Source: Candidatus Roizmanbacteria bacterium (GTDB lineage Bacteria > Patescibacteriota > Microgenomatia > UBA1406 > GWC2-37-13). From it: 64,000 nt of DNA. This document shows, piece by piece, positions 43,620 to 52,287 of this stretch. The notes beneath the pieces were generated by a model. It was not told the DNA's origin and ran no database searches. It saw only the letters and a list, made by a program, of their open reading frames with translations. Every line of letters begins with the position of its first letter. Position 1 is the stretch's first letter. A program made the translations under genes and the position numbers. The stretch spans positions 1 through 64,000 of the forward strand of contig JACRPE010000005.1 in assembly GCA_016214055.1 (NCBI GenBank), in the 5' to 3' direction.

Positions 43620-44327
43620 ATGTTCCTAGATGTTGAGGGGAAGAAGATTTACTATCACAAAATGGGTACCGGCGCCCCCCTATTATTCGTACACGGTTGG
43701 GGCGGGTCTTCTGCGAGCCTTTTACCTCTGGCGAGGCTATTTACCGGTCATGAAACGATCGTTTTGGACCTTCCCGGATTTGGAAAAAGCGACCTCCCTG
43801 ATCCCTCATGGGGGGTACAGGAATATGCCACTCTTGTCAATCAATTCTGTCTGCAGCTTGGATTAAGAAATATCACCTACTTCGGTCATTCATTCGGAGG
43901 AAGCCTGGGTATATATCTTGCATCAACTAAACCAGATCTTTTCAAAAAACTCATTCTTTGCAATAGCGCATTTAAAAGAACCGCCCCCGGCAAATCTAGA
44001 TATCCTCTTTTGAAACACTTGCCGACGAGTATGAAAAAATTCCTTTACCGGTTCTTCTATCCAAACTCCGACAGCATGAAATATCCTCAACTTGAAACAA
44101 ATTTCAGGAGAATAATTACTGAAGATATTTCTCATCTTTTACCCATGGTCAAGGTGCCGACCCTTATCCTTTGGGGGAGTGCAGACAAAGATACGCCGAC
44201 ACCCATGGCCCAAGATCTCCATGAAAAGATAGAAGGTTCAACTTTAAAAATATTTGAAGGGGTCACTCACGGGCTACCGTTAAAATATCCCGGTCTTGTT
44301 TACCAGGAAATGATTAAATTCTTATGA
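43620..44327 (+). CDS. Alpha/beta hydrolase
   Basis: A 235-residue protein. LLFVHGWGGSSASLLPLA forms the oxyanion loop, GHSFGGSLG the nucleophile elbow, GSADKDTPTP contributes the acid and GVTHGLPLKYP the histidine, a complete triad. No signal peptide. The substrate is unknown. I start it at 43620 (not the GTG at 43602, which precedes the -10 box). It is the first gene of an ATGA-linked run with MurF-like, aminotransferase and FemX-like genes, so an ester or amide of a wall precursor is conceivable. Confidence 0.85.
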   Translation: MFLDVEGKKIYYHKMGTGAPLLFVHGWGGSSASLLPLARLFTGHETIVLDLPGFGKSDLPDPSWGVQEYATLVNQFCLQLGLRNITYFGHSFGGSLGIYLASTKPDLFKKLILCNSAFKRTAPGKSRYPLLKHLPTSMKKFLYRFFYPNSDSMKYPQLETNFRRIITEDISHLLPMVKVPTLILWGSADKDTPTPMAQDLHEKIEGSTLKIFEGVTHGLPLKYPGLVYQEMIKFL

Positions 44328-45637
44328 TCCAAAACCTCATAGCCATCTTATTTTTCATAGTCGGGTCATGGAAGATTTTGGACCTAATTTACGTATTTCA
44401 GATTAAAGAATACCGTATGGATCGCTTTATTGCGGCGCTCTATGATGAAGGTATTGTACATATTATATTAACACCCAGGCGTTTTCCGGCAAAGTCAGTA
44501 AGGAATATCCTCATTGCGGGCATTTCCCTTCTTCTGCTCGGACTCCATAGTTGGCTGGTTAAGGACGATAGGATGGGTGCCCCCGTGTCTTTTTTTCTGT
44601 TTCCTATCATGAGTTTTATCTGTGTTCTTGTGGGGGTTTATATCACATCAATTTTTGCTCATTTGAAACGTGAGTCAATTATAAAAAAAGCGTCTATCCT
44701 GTTATCTCAATCAAAAGTGACGGTAATCGGTGTCACCGGATCATATGGGAAAACAACCACAAAGGAATATCTCTATGAAATATTATCAACAACGTTTAAA
44801 GTTGCCAAAACGGACGAAAATATGAACTCCGATGTGGGGGTTGCGTTATCTATTTTAAAAAACCTGAAACCCGATACTCAATATTTTATTGCCGAGATGG
44901 GTGCATATCGAGTGGGGGAGATAAAGAAAATTTGTGACCTAGTCAAACCAACATTTGGGATAATTACTGCCATTGGAAATCAGCACGTGGGTCTGTTTGG
45001 ATCAAGAGAGAATATTATAAAGACAAAAGTGGAACTCCTTGAAGCATTACCCGTAAACGGATGCGGCTGGGTAAATGCAGATTCACTACCAAAGAATAAA
45101 ATAAGTAAAAACGTGAAATCCAGCCTCATTTTTTATAAAAACGGTGATAATGAGACGTTACCGGGTATTACCCCTTGCGTTCTGCTTGCGCAAACATTGG
45201 GGATGAGTAAGAGTATAGTCTCTGATGCCATCGCCAACCTCGAAAAGAAAGTAACAAGGACAACACCAGTCGCAGGTATAAAACAATCCGTTATCATCGA
45301 TAATTCCTATAACACCAGCGTTGAGGGGTGTATACATACCATACAGGTTTTAGGAAAACGCAAAGAAAAAAGAAAAATCCTTGTGACCCGTGGCATCATA
45401 GAATTGGGTTCTGAAAAAAGATCATCGTATGATCGCATACTCAAAACACTCAATCAACATCACGTTTCCCTGTATACTACGGATATCGATTTTAATCTTC
45501 TTCATCCGCACTGGGTCCATTATTTTTCAAAAGAGTCAAGATTATCTGAATCCTTACTGAAAGAATTCGGGAAGAATACCGTAGTTGCATTTGAAGGTAA
45601 ATATGATAAAAAGTTTATAGCTCAAGTCAAAATATGA
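44324..45637 (+). CDS. Membrane-anchored MurF-like Mur ligase
   Basis: A 437-residue protein. Residues 1-115 carry about three membrane helices absent from ordinary MurF. Then come the ATP site GVTGSYGKTTTKE (136-148), the MurF-like MNSDVGVALSILKNL, FIAEMGAYRVGEIK, and NQHVGLFGS, followed by IDNSYNTSVEGC and a C-terminal domain with LVTRGIIELGSEK. The domain order matches MurF, which adds D-Ala-D-Ala to the UDP-tripeptide, but the membrane anchor suggests a lipid-linked or altered substrate. It is coupled by ATGA overlaps on both sides. Confidence 0.8.
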   Translation: MIQNLIAILFFIVGSWKILDLIYVFQIKEYRMDRFIAALYDEGIVHIILTPRRFPAKSVRNILIAGISLLLLGLHSWLVKDDRMGAPVSFFLFPIMSFICVLVGVYITSIFAHLKRESIIKKASILLSQSKVTVIGVTGSYGKTTTKEYLYEILSTTFKVAKTDENMNSDVGVALSILKNLKPDTQYFIAEMGAYRVGEIKKICDLVKPTFGIITAIGNQHVGLFGSRENIIKTKVELLEALPVNGCGWVNADSLPKNKISKNVKSSLIFYKNGDNETLPGITPCVLLAQTLGMSKSIVSDAIANLEKKVTRTTPVAGIKQSVIIDNSYNTSVEGCIHTIQVLGKRKEKRKILVTRGIIELGSEKRSSYDRILKTLNQHHVSLYTTDIDFNLLHPHWVHYFSKESRLSESLLKEFGKNTVVAFEGKYDKKFIAQVKI

Positions 45638-46827
45638 TTTCAACAGATTTTGCCCCAAATGAATTTCAAGATGACGCAATGGCAAGCCTTATAACTCTCT
45701 TTTCCATCTGGAAATGGAAAAGAGGAAATGAGCTGAATTTAGTGAAAAAGAGAATAGAATCATATTTTCTTGGAGCAAAATCCATATTTTTTTTATCGGG
45801 CAGATCTGCTCTGTCAATACTTCTAGCCGAGCTCAAACTTCCTCAAAACAGTGAAGTGGTCGTACAAGGCTTTACTTGTGAAGCTGTAGTACTCCCAATC
45901 ATCCATAACAAATTGAAGCCTGTATACGCAGACATAGAGGGGGAGACTTATTCATTTGACCTGAGCGATTTGGAAAGAAAAATAACCGATAACACGCGCG
46001 TACTCATCCTCCAACATACCTTTGGGATGGTCCCAAAATACAGAGATAGGGTCTTGCAACTTGCTATACAGAAAAAACTGTTCGTTATCGAAGACCTGGC
46101 ACATGGCTGTAACCCTGCTTTCTGGCAGACGCAAAATTTGAGTGATAACCAAGTACTCACATTGTCCTTTGGACGCTCCAAAGCGTTATCTTCAGTGTTT
46201 GGAGGAGCGCTTATCACCTCAAACAAAAGTTTGACTCATAAGCTTGAACAAGCTGAGGCTTGTCTTCCGTACCCATCATATAGTATGATGTTTAAATTAT
46301 TATGCTATAAACCTCTTGCCGTGCTTATAAAAAGTACCTATAATTATTTATTTCTTGGAAAAGTTATTCATAAAATCATTACTATTCTGGGGCTCATGAC
46401 AGCCGAAATATCTAAACAAGAGAAGAGTGGGGAATACGACCCATACCTTGAAAAAAAGTATCCCAATTTTCTTGCAAAACTACTCCTCATTCAGCTTAAT
46501 AAGTTTGAAATAACCCTGAGTCAGAGAACTAATATTTGTTCACAGTATGCTTTCAAATTTCAAATTTCAAATTTCAAATTACCCCTCAGCCGTTTCCCCC
46601 TATTGGTAAAAAATAAAACTGAGATATTGTATAAACTGGCAAACCGAAATATTTTCCTTGGGAGTTGGTATTCCCAACCGATTGCACCGAAGGAATTGCG
46701 ACTTGATAGGGTAGGGTATACAATGGGATCTTGCCCGGAGGCAGAGAGAATAAATAAAGAGATAATTAATTTGCCAACATTGATATCTATCCAAGATGCA
46801 CAAAAAATTACTCAGGCAATATCATGA
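45634..46827 (+). CDS. DegT/DnrJ-type PLP aminotransferase
   Basis: A 397-residue fold-type I protein. FLSGRSALSILLAEL and FTCEAVVLPII are cofactor-loop regions, EDLAHG contributes the PLP-ring Asp, and SFGRSKALSSVFGGAL holds the probable PLP lysine. Usual DegT enzymes aminate keto-sugars. A hydrophobic segment around residues 215-255 is unusual and may attach it to the membrane. Residues about 308-318 (FKFQISNFKL) are coded by the AT repeat 46551-46580, inserted in frame. Its position between MurF-like and FemX-like genes is suggestive of a wall-precursor amino group. Confidence 0.78.
   Translation: MISTDFAPNEFQDDAMASLITLFSIWKWKRGNELNLVKKRIESYFLGAKSIFFLSGRSALSILLAELKLPQNSEVVVQGFTCEAVVLPIIHNKLKPVYADIEGETYSFDLSDLERKITDNTRVLILQHTFGMVPKYRDRVLQLAIQKKLFVIEDLAHGCNPAFWQTQNLSDNQVLTLSFGRSKALSSVFGGALITSNKSLTHKLEQAEACLPYPSYSMMFKLLCYKPLAVLIKSTYNYLFLGKVIHKIITILGLMTAEISKQEKSGEYDPYLEKKYPNFLAKLLLIQLNKFEITLSQRTNICSQYAFKFQISNFKLPLSRFPLLVKNKTEILYKLANRNIFLGSWYSQPIAPKELRLDRVGYTMGSCPEAERINKEIINLPTLISIQDAQKITQAIS
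46551..46580. repeat. CAAATTTCAAATTTCAAATT repeat inside the aminotransferase gene
   Basis: Three and a half tandem CAAATTT units, in frame, coding FKFQISNFKL. Same family as 15021-15074 and 18814-18850. Confidence 0.8.
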
Positions 46828-47885
46828 TAAAAGAAATAACATCACAATTTGAATGGACCTCCTTCTTCAACGAAGCAGGCTCTCCTTCCTTCCTCCATTC
46901 ATGGGAGTGGGGAGAGTTTCAAACCAAGCTTGGTTATGGCGTTTTACGTCTTGCTATCACTGATGATTCCGTCATTCCCGCGGAGGCGGGAATCCAATCT
47001 ATAAGTAACATCATTGCGATTTGTCAGGTAATCAAAATCAAAGCCAAACGGGGAAACATGCTCTTTATCCCGCACGGGCCAATTTTTGTCATTCCCGCGG
47101 AGGCGGGAATCCAGACTAAAAATATCATTGATGAATTGAAGAAATACTTGATTGATATCGCCAAACGTGAAGACTTTTCCTTTATCCGCATGGCTCCTAT
47201 CTTTCAAGACAGTAAAGAGCATCGTGAAACGTTTACCATCCTTGGATTTCGTACGGCACCCATCTACATGCACGCAGAACGTTTATGGGTCTTAGATATA
47301 TCAAAAGATGAGGATACGCTCCTTAAGGAGATGCGAAAGACTACCCGTTATTCCATCCGCAAGGCGGAGAAGGAAGGAGTTACCGTGGTTAAAAGAACGG
47401 ATGAAAAAGCACTCCGGGAATTCCAAGATCTTTATAACAGAACTGCCGCGCGGGAGAACTTCACTGCATATTCACCTTCATATCTGAAACATGAATATGA
47501 TGCATTTCATAGGACCGAGAATGCCAACTGGTTTTTTGCTTATGAAAAAGACGGGAAACTGACTGCCGCCGCCCTCATCGATTACACCAAATCAACCGCC
47601 TTTTACCATCAAGGAGCAACACTTCATAGTAAGGTTCCAACATCCTATCTCCTTCAATGGGAGTCAATCAAGGAGGCAAAAAGGCGCGGTTGTACCCACT
47701 ATAATTTCTGGGGAACACTCCAACCCGGCAGAACCCCGAAAAACTGGGGTGGTTTATCCCTTTTCAAAGAAGGCTTTGGAGGCTATCAAGTTGACTATGT
47801 ACCCACTCAAGACCTGATACTTTCACCTAAATATTGGATAACATACCTCTACGAACTCTACTTGAAGTGGAGAAGGGGAGTCTAA
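46824..47885 (+). CDS. FemX/FemAB-type peptidyltransferase with two inserted repeats
   Basis: A 353-residue protein. FLHSWEWGEFQTKLGYGVLR, NMLFIPHGPIF, LLKEMRKTTRYSIRKAEKEG and ATLHSKVPTSYLLQWESI, ending with NFWGTLQPGRTPKNWGGLSL split as HYNFWGTL and KNWGGLSLFKEGFGG, match Fem enzymes that add amino acids from aminoacyl-tRNA to the peptidoglycan stem peptide. VIPAEAGIQ occurs twice (near residues 51-59 and 90-98), each coded by a copy of the GTCATTCCCG repeat. Both fall in loops around the acceptor site. Last gene of the ATGA-linked cassette. Confidence 0.9.
   Translation: MIKEITSQFEWTSFFNEAGSPSFLHSWEWGEFQTKLGYGVLRLAITDDSVIPAEAGIQSISNIIAICQVIKIKAKRGNMLFIPHGPIFVIPAEAGIQTKNIIDELKKYLIDIAKREDFSFIRMAPIFQDSKEHRETFTILGFRTAPIYMHAERLWVLDISKDEDTLLKEMRKTTRYSIRKAEKEGVTVVKRTDEKALREFQDLYNRTAARENFTAYSPSYLKHEYDAFHRTENANWFFAYEKDGKLTAAALIDYTKSTAFYHQGATLHSKVPTSYLLQWESIKEAKRRGCTHYNFWGTLQPGRTPKNWGGLSLFKEGFGGYQVDYVPTQDLILSPKYWITYLYELYLKWRRGV
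46971..46997 (+). repeat. In-gene GTCATTCCCGCGGAGGCGGG repeat, copy 1
   Basis: Half-unit palindrome ATTCCCGC/GCGGGAAT, encoding VIPAEAGIQ in the femX-like gene. Confidence 0.85.
47088..47114 (+). repeat. In-gene GTCATTCCCGCGGAGGCGGG repeat, copy 2
   Basis: Nearly identical to copy 1 over 26 nt, same orientation and same reading frame (VIPAEAGIQ), 117 nt further on. Confidence 0.85.
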
Positions 47886-48790
47886 TTACTAGGGCATTCA
47901 GTAAGTCTTTTTGGTGTGTACAATATGGGATAAGTAATCCAGGTGTTTTCTGGATCACATCCGCATATTCGTACTACTCCGTTTGAGTCCTTTTCACACT
48001 TGTTGATATACCATCCCTCGACTCCGCAGTTATAGTCTCCAAATTTATTTATGTCACAATTTAATTGTTGAGGTTGAGCGGGTGCTTGAGTATCCACCGG
48101 TTGCGAGGGTGATGATGTAGTTGCTGGATTAGTTGGTGAGGCTGTAACAAGAATCTGCGGAGCATTCAGAGGGCAGTGAGTTTCGTCACTCATATTGTAA
48201 TTTGCAATGATATTGCCTGCGTTATCGGTTATACAACGGGTACCAACATTTAATCCATTACTCTTTATGCATTTATAGGTTGAATTAACAGGTGTTTGCG
48301 CTCCAAGAGTTTGAGTTAATGAATCTGAATAATAATAAGGACTTGATACGTCGGTCACTATTTGACTGTTATACATACATTCATATTCAGACAGTTGAGC
48401 TCTTGTTACAGCATTTGCACTTAAGCATTTTTCCATATCTATCGGCTCATTAATACATTTTGTATCTTTATTTATGTTTAATAGACAGTCTGTTGAATTA
48501 CAGCCTGGATACTTTGAGCAGAGTGCGGTTGCAGTAAAACACTTGGCTTTATTGCCTTTTTCCCCATTCCATATGGGTGCATTTTTGACACAATTTAAAT
48601 TGAAATAATTATTCACCCATCCTCCTTCTACTGAATATAGACCAACACTTTCGCAGAAAGAATTTGGTGCCGCTTTACTTCTGAATGAATTGACTTTATT
48701 CTGAGTAATTAGATTAACAATAAATGCTAATAAAAGGATTAAAACAATAAAGCCTGAGATTGTGACATTTTTTTTAGATACACAATACAT
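47882..48790 (-). CDS. Secreted cysteine-rich protein (shared Cys domain)
   Basis: A 302-residue protein: an N-terminal membrane helix (about residues 11-28), then a domain at 46-122 with eight cysteines (C46, C67, C84, C91, C97, C102, C112, C122). Its core IWNGEKG…AKCFTATALC…CNSTDCL…KCIN aligns with the neighbouring 697-residue protein with identical spacing between the last six cysteines. A Ser/Thr/Pro linker (212-242) and a second cysteine cluster (C245-C299) with ICGCDPENTW follow. No known family. Probably anchored outside the cell with disulfides made by the DsbA-like protein. It converges with the femX-like gene (4-nt overlap). Confidence 0.78.
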   Translation of the reverse strand: MYCVSKKNVTISGFIVLILLLAFIVNLITQNKVNSFRSKAAPNSFCESVGLYSVEGGWVNNYFNLNCVKNAPIWNGEKGNKAKCFTATALCSKYPGCNSTDCLLNINKDTKCINEPIDMEKCLSANAVTRAQLSEYECMYNSQIVTDVSSPYYYSDSLTQTLGAQTPVNSTYKCIKSNGLNVGTRCITDNAGNIIANYNMSDETHCPLNAPQILVTASPTNPATTSSPSQPVDTQAPAQPQQLNCDINKFGDYNCGVEGWYINKCEKDSNGVVRICGCDPENTWITYPILYTPKRLTECPSN

Positions 48791-48858
48791 ATATCATTGC
48801 TCCAATACTCATAACTCACCTATATTCATAGTACATGATTTGCTTGGGTGTGTCAAAC

Positions 48859-48884
48859 AAAACCCCCGCTTTCGCGGGGATTTT
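48859..48884 (-). terminator. Probable terminator of the 697-residue protein gene
   Basis: AAAACCCCCGC-TTTC-GCGGGGATTTT, a GC-rich stem flanked by A and T runs, 27 nt downstream of the gene end. The A/T flanks could let it act in both directions. Confidence 0.7.
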
Positions 48885-48910
48885 GAAAAATTAAAGGGAA
48901 AGTTTCTTCA

Positions 48911-51004
48911 CTACTTCTTTACAAAGAAAGGACATTTTGTATTACCTCCACTGAACGTATATCCTTGCTCTGTACACTGACAGTACTGGTCGTCAACCAT
49001 CGTTGAAGTGTCACACGCAACGTTAGTCAAGCTGTTGACATTTTTTGCGTAACAAGTTCTAAACTTTTTTAGGGATTTCTTGGTTGCCGGAACTCCAGAT
49101 GCGATTGTTGTTGAATATTCATAAGTCGCACCATCCCATACATAATTTTCTGTAGGAATACAAAATCCATAATTTTTTTTGGAAGCATCGGCAATGAAGC
49201 TTCTTGCCTTCGCAACTGTAGCGGCATCCGTATCAGCCACCAGTTTATTCATGCAGAATTTTTTTGTACTTTGAGTAAACATCTCTCCATTAGTAAGATA
49301 AAGTTTACCATCCCGCTCAAAATAATTTTCTACTCCACCAGGAGGACAGCTGAATCCTGCCTGTAAGACATCTTTTGGAGCGGTTGGTGGAACTGCACCC
49401 GTACACTTGGACAAATCCACTTCCTTGTTTATACAGGCAATCACATTGTCAATTCTTGTCAAACAATCGACCGTGTTACATGCACTACCTCTCTTGCACA
49501 TACCCGTAGCCGTATAACATCGTGCTTCTGAACCCCATTTACCATTCCATGCGGGCTGGTTTTCATACTGTTTACAATTACCTAAGCCAAGGGGATTTGT
49601 ACCGTCATAATAGGTCTGTGCCCATCCATCGGAGCCATCTAACGTAAGAGGTACTATTGCATTCTCTCCATCTTCCGGATCATTCGGAAAGTATGCTTTT
49701 TGTAAATCCTTACAGTACTTTTCATAAGATTGAGTCTGGGCTCCCTTATTTTTATCAGCGTCAGTTATGGTTTTGTCCAGAGCGTCATAAGAGCTACTTG
49801 TTGCTAATAAAGCTCCGTTAACTTTATCAACTCCGGTATTTATGTCAGCAATGACTACTGTACTTACCCCATAATCAGGACTGGGTAAAGCCAACTTTGA
49901 AAGCTGTCCAGGCAAAACAGACGTCTCGGAAAGTGAGCCTGAAAAAGTCTTAAGGGCTCCTTCAAATGCGGTCACTGAGTCGGTCATTTGCTTCACTACA
50001 CTCTCTTTGTTCTGCTCGTCAAGCAATTCAATAGCGACTTTATTCTCTTCTCCTATTGCATCAACTAGTTTTTGGGCGCTCTGGTCAAGACTTATTTTTA
50101 ATAAGTTGATAGTTGCGTTTGCCGCACTCAGTTCAGCTGGGGTAACTTCCCATGATTTGTAAGTTGCTTGAGCTGTAATTAACGCCTCCAAGCTGGGAGA
50201 AAATCTGAATTTCTCGGTATCACTAAATATTACCGCAGCTGAGACGTTTGACTCAAGATTTTTGAGTGATTCGATATACTTATCTGTATCCGTTATATCT
50301 TTTGCTGCTCTGAGACCTGTCAAGGTGTCATCGTTATTTGGATCAGACGAAGTATTATTGCTTAGTAATGCCGTGACTGCATTATCCATTATCTTCCTTT
50401 GACTATTTACAGCATTCTTTGCAGGTTCTGCATCAGCAAGTTTTTTATCTAATTCATCTTGTTTGTTTTTTAAATTTTTCGCGTCCTCATCTCTGTCATC
50501 CTGAGCTTGCTTTGTATTAGTCTTTGCCGTAGCTAAGAGGGCTTCTTTTGCTGAAACCTTAGTTGTAGCGGCTAATAAATCGCCTCCCAGTGCCGTCTTC
50601 TTAGCAGTAACTAAATCTCCGAGAGTTCCCAATTCCTTTTTTGTATCCGTTAATGCTTTTTCAGCTGACGAAACATTTGCAGTTATTGCACTTTTCGCAT
50701 CCTCAAGTTGTTTACTGTTTGAGAGTACTGCTGAAGTTCTAAGCATATTTGCTAAACTTTGAACAGTAGCAGAGGCTCTTGTTTTTAATTCTGAAAGTTT
50801 AAATAATGACATCGCGACCGTTGCACCTGGTGTTGGCGTACCCGCTCCTCCGAGCAATGCATTTGCCGGTTCATCGGCGCGGGACTTCGTGGAGAGGTTC
50901 TGATTGTTTACGTAATTCGTCGCCATCACGACTCCTATCAATATAACCAAGACCGCCGCTATGAACATCACGCTTTTATTGATGCATATTTTGTCATTTT
51001 TCAT
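48911..51004 (-). CDS. Large membrane-anchored coiled-coil protein with shared Cys domain
   Basis: A 697-residue protein. A membrane helix at about 12-29 is followed by a helical region of about 350 residues rich in Ala, Lys, Asp and Glu (DAKNLKNKQDELDKKLADAE), predicting coiled coils. The C-terminal 270 residues are cysteine-rich. Residues 431-534 form the shared domain (C477, C496, C503, C509, C514, C524, C534; PAWNGKWG, CYTATGMC, CNTVDCL, ACIN). The end has a CQC and CPFF. The architecture suggests a surface stalk with a disulfide-bonded head. The function is unknown. Confidence 0.78.
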   Translation of the reverse strand: MKNDKICINKSVMFIAAVLVILIGVVMATNYVNNQNLSTKSRADEPANALLGGAGTPTPGATVAMSLFKLSELKTRASATVQSLANMLRTSAVLSNSKQLEDAKSAITANVSSAEKALTDTKKELGTLGDLVTAKKTALGGDLLAATTKVSAKEALLATAKTNTKQAQDDRDEDAKNLKNKQDELDKKLADAEPAKNAVNSQRKIMDNAVTALLSNNTSSDPNNDDTLTGLRAAKDITDTDKYIESLKNLESNVSAAVIFSDTEKFRFSPSLEALITAQATYKSWEVTPAELSAANATINLLKISLDQSAQKLVDAIGEENKVAIELLDEQNKESVVKQMTDSVTAFEGALKTFSGSLSETSVLPGQLSKLALPSPDYGVSTVVIADINTGVDKVNGALLATSSSYDALDKTITDADKNKGAQTQSYEKYCKDLQKAYFPNDPEDGENAIVPLTLDGSDGWAQTYYDGTNPLGLGNCKQYENQPAWNGKWGSEARCYTATGMCKRGSACNTVDCLTRIDNVIACINKEVDLSKCTGAVPPTAPKDVLQAGFSCPPGGVENYFERDGKLYLTNGEMFTQSTKKFCMNKLVADTDAATVAKARSFIADASKKNYGFCIPTENYVWDGATYEYSTTIASGVPATKKSLKKFRTCYAKNVNSLTNVACDTSTMVDDQYCQCTEQGYTFSGGNTKCPFFVKK

Positions 51005-51100
51005 ATATGTGCAATAACTGTATATAAATAATAATGTACTATTACCTTCATTATGGAGAGTATAAAAGCGTTTGTCAAGGCCTTTTATATTTGAAGAAGA

Positions 51101-52234
51101 TTATACAGTTCCCCTTCGTTGCTTGATCGCCTTTACCATAAGTTGCAGGTAGGAGTCTATCATTTGCAAAGGCTTTCCCTCATCCAAATTTGCCTCTTCA
51201 CTATTGGCCATCGCCGCGTCGAAATATTTATTTAGCCCATCGCTCGCATATGATTTTGTGCATTGACCAAGATGTTTACTATCCAAATTAAACTCATACA
51301 TTATACTTTGGATTTTTAATCTTTCCTCATTTGATACTCCATTTTTTACCGCATTGGGGATTGCATATCTTTGATCTAAGATGACTCGTAATGCAGTAGT
51401 GTGAATCCTTCCTTTACTTGACTCCCCGAGAAAGCGGTTGTCATACTCAACTAATTGAAATGCCATTTGAGGCATATCGCTGACATATTCAATCGGCCAT
51501 TCAGTCGGAATAACATGCTTATCATCCCTGCCTGAGAATGGATATGTCATAACTTCTCCAACTTTACTCCCATCATTTGGTCCAAGACGAGATGCCTCAG
51601 AATGCATCGCCCCCATCATGTACAACGTCTGTATTTCTCTCACATTTGCTTCGATAGTATTTTTAACTCCTTCACTTTTTCCATCTGGTCCTGCAAGTTT
51701 TTCTTGGAGGGTTCTCAAAAGAGGTTCTGGAGATATCGACTCCAAAGACCTTCTCATATCTGTAAGCCATGATGGAATTCTGTTAGTAGCTAAATCATAC
51801 TCATCAGCTTTACTCAATTTAACTACTTCTCCTTTATCGTTATAGGTATGGCATAGTAACGGATCATAATGAGCAAATGGGGGAGTGAATGTAGCTCTTT
51901 TTCGGTACCTTCGGTCATATCCATATTGCGACCCTTCAGACTCCCATACGGTGATTACATATCCGTTCATAGGTGAAGGTTTTCCATCTGCGTCTTCAGC
52001 GAGGGGGTAGTGAGACAAAGTATAGTGAATCATAGGATTTGACTCTGATTGGATAAGCCCTGAATGAGTGATGTAAAGTCGCCTATCTTTAGTTGGAATG
52101 CAGTAGGGATGAAGGGGGAGTCCTTGATAATATTTTGCGCTTCGAATTACTTTTGCATCCATCGCCATAGAATCCCAAAGCCTTGTTCTTTCCGCTTTCG
52201 ATAATATAGGGGCAGAGATTTTTGATTCACTCAT
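51101..52234 (-). CDS. Unknown protein, 377 residues
   Basis: No family recognised. No signal peptide or membrane helix, so cytoplasmic. The composition is ordinary for a folded globular protein. Noticeable segments are THSGLIQSESNPMIHYTLSH, ITVWESEGSQYGYDRRYRKR, MMGAMHSEASRLGPNDGSK and a helical C-terminus (LQMIDSYLQLMVKAIKQRR). It lies 53 nt downstream of the putative metallopeptidase on the same strand and upstream of the cysteine-domain genes. Confidence 0.72.
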   Translation of the reverse strand: MSESKISAPILSKAERTRLWDSMAMDAKVIRSAKYYQGLPLHPYCIPTKDRRLYITHSGLIQSESNPMIHYTLSHYPLAEDADGKPSPMNGYVITVWESEGSQYGYDRRYRKRATFTPPFAHYDPLLCHTYNDKGEVVKLSKADEYDLATNRIPSWLTDMRRSLESISPEPLLRTLQEKLAGPDGKSEGVKNTIEANVREIQTLYMMGAMHSEASRLGPNDGSKVGEVMTYPFSGRDDKHVIPTEWPIEYVSDMPQMAFQLVEYDNRFLGESSKGRIHTTALRVILDQRYAIPNAVKNGVSNEERLKIQSIMYEFNLDSKHLGQCTKSYASDGLNKYFDAAMANSEEANLDEGKPLQMIDSYLQLMVKAIKQRRGTV

Positions 52235-52287
52235 AAGCCCTATAGTGTATATTATTTCTGGCTATTTGTCAAGAAAAAAATGCCAAT

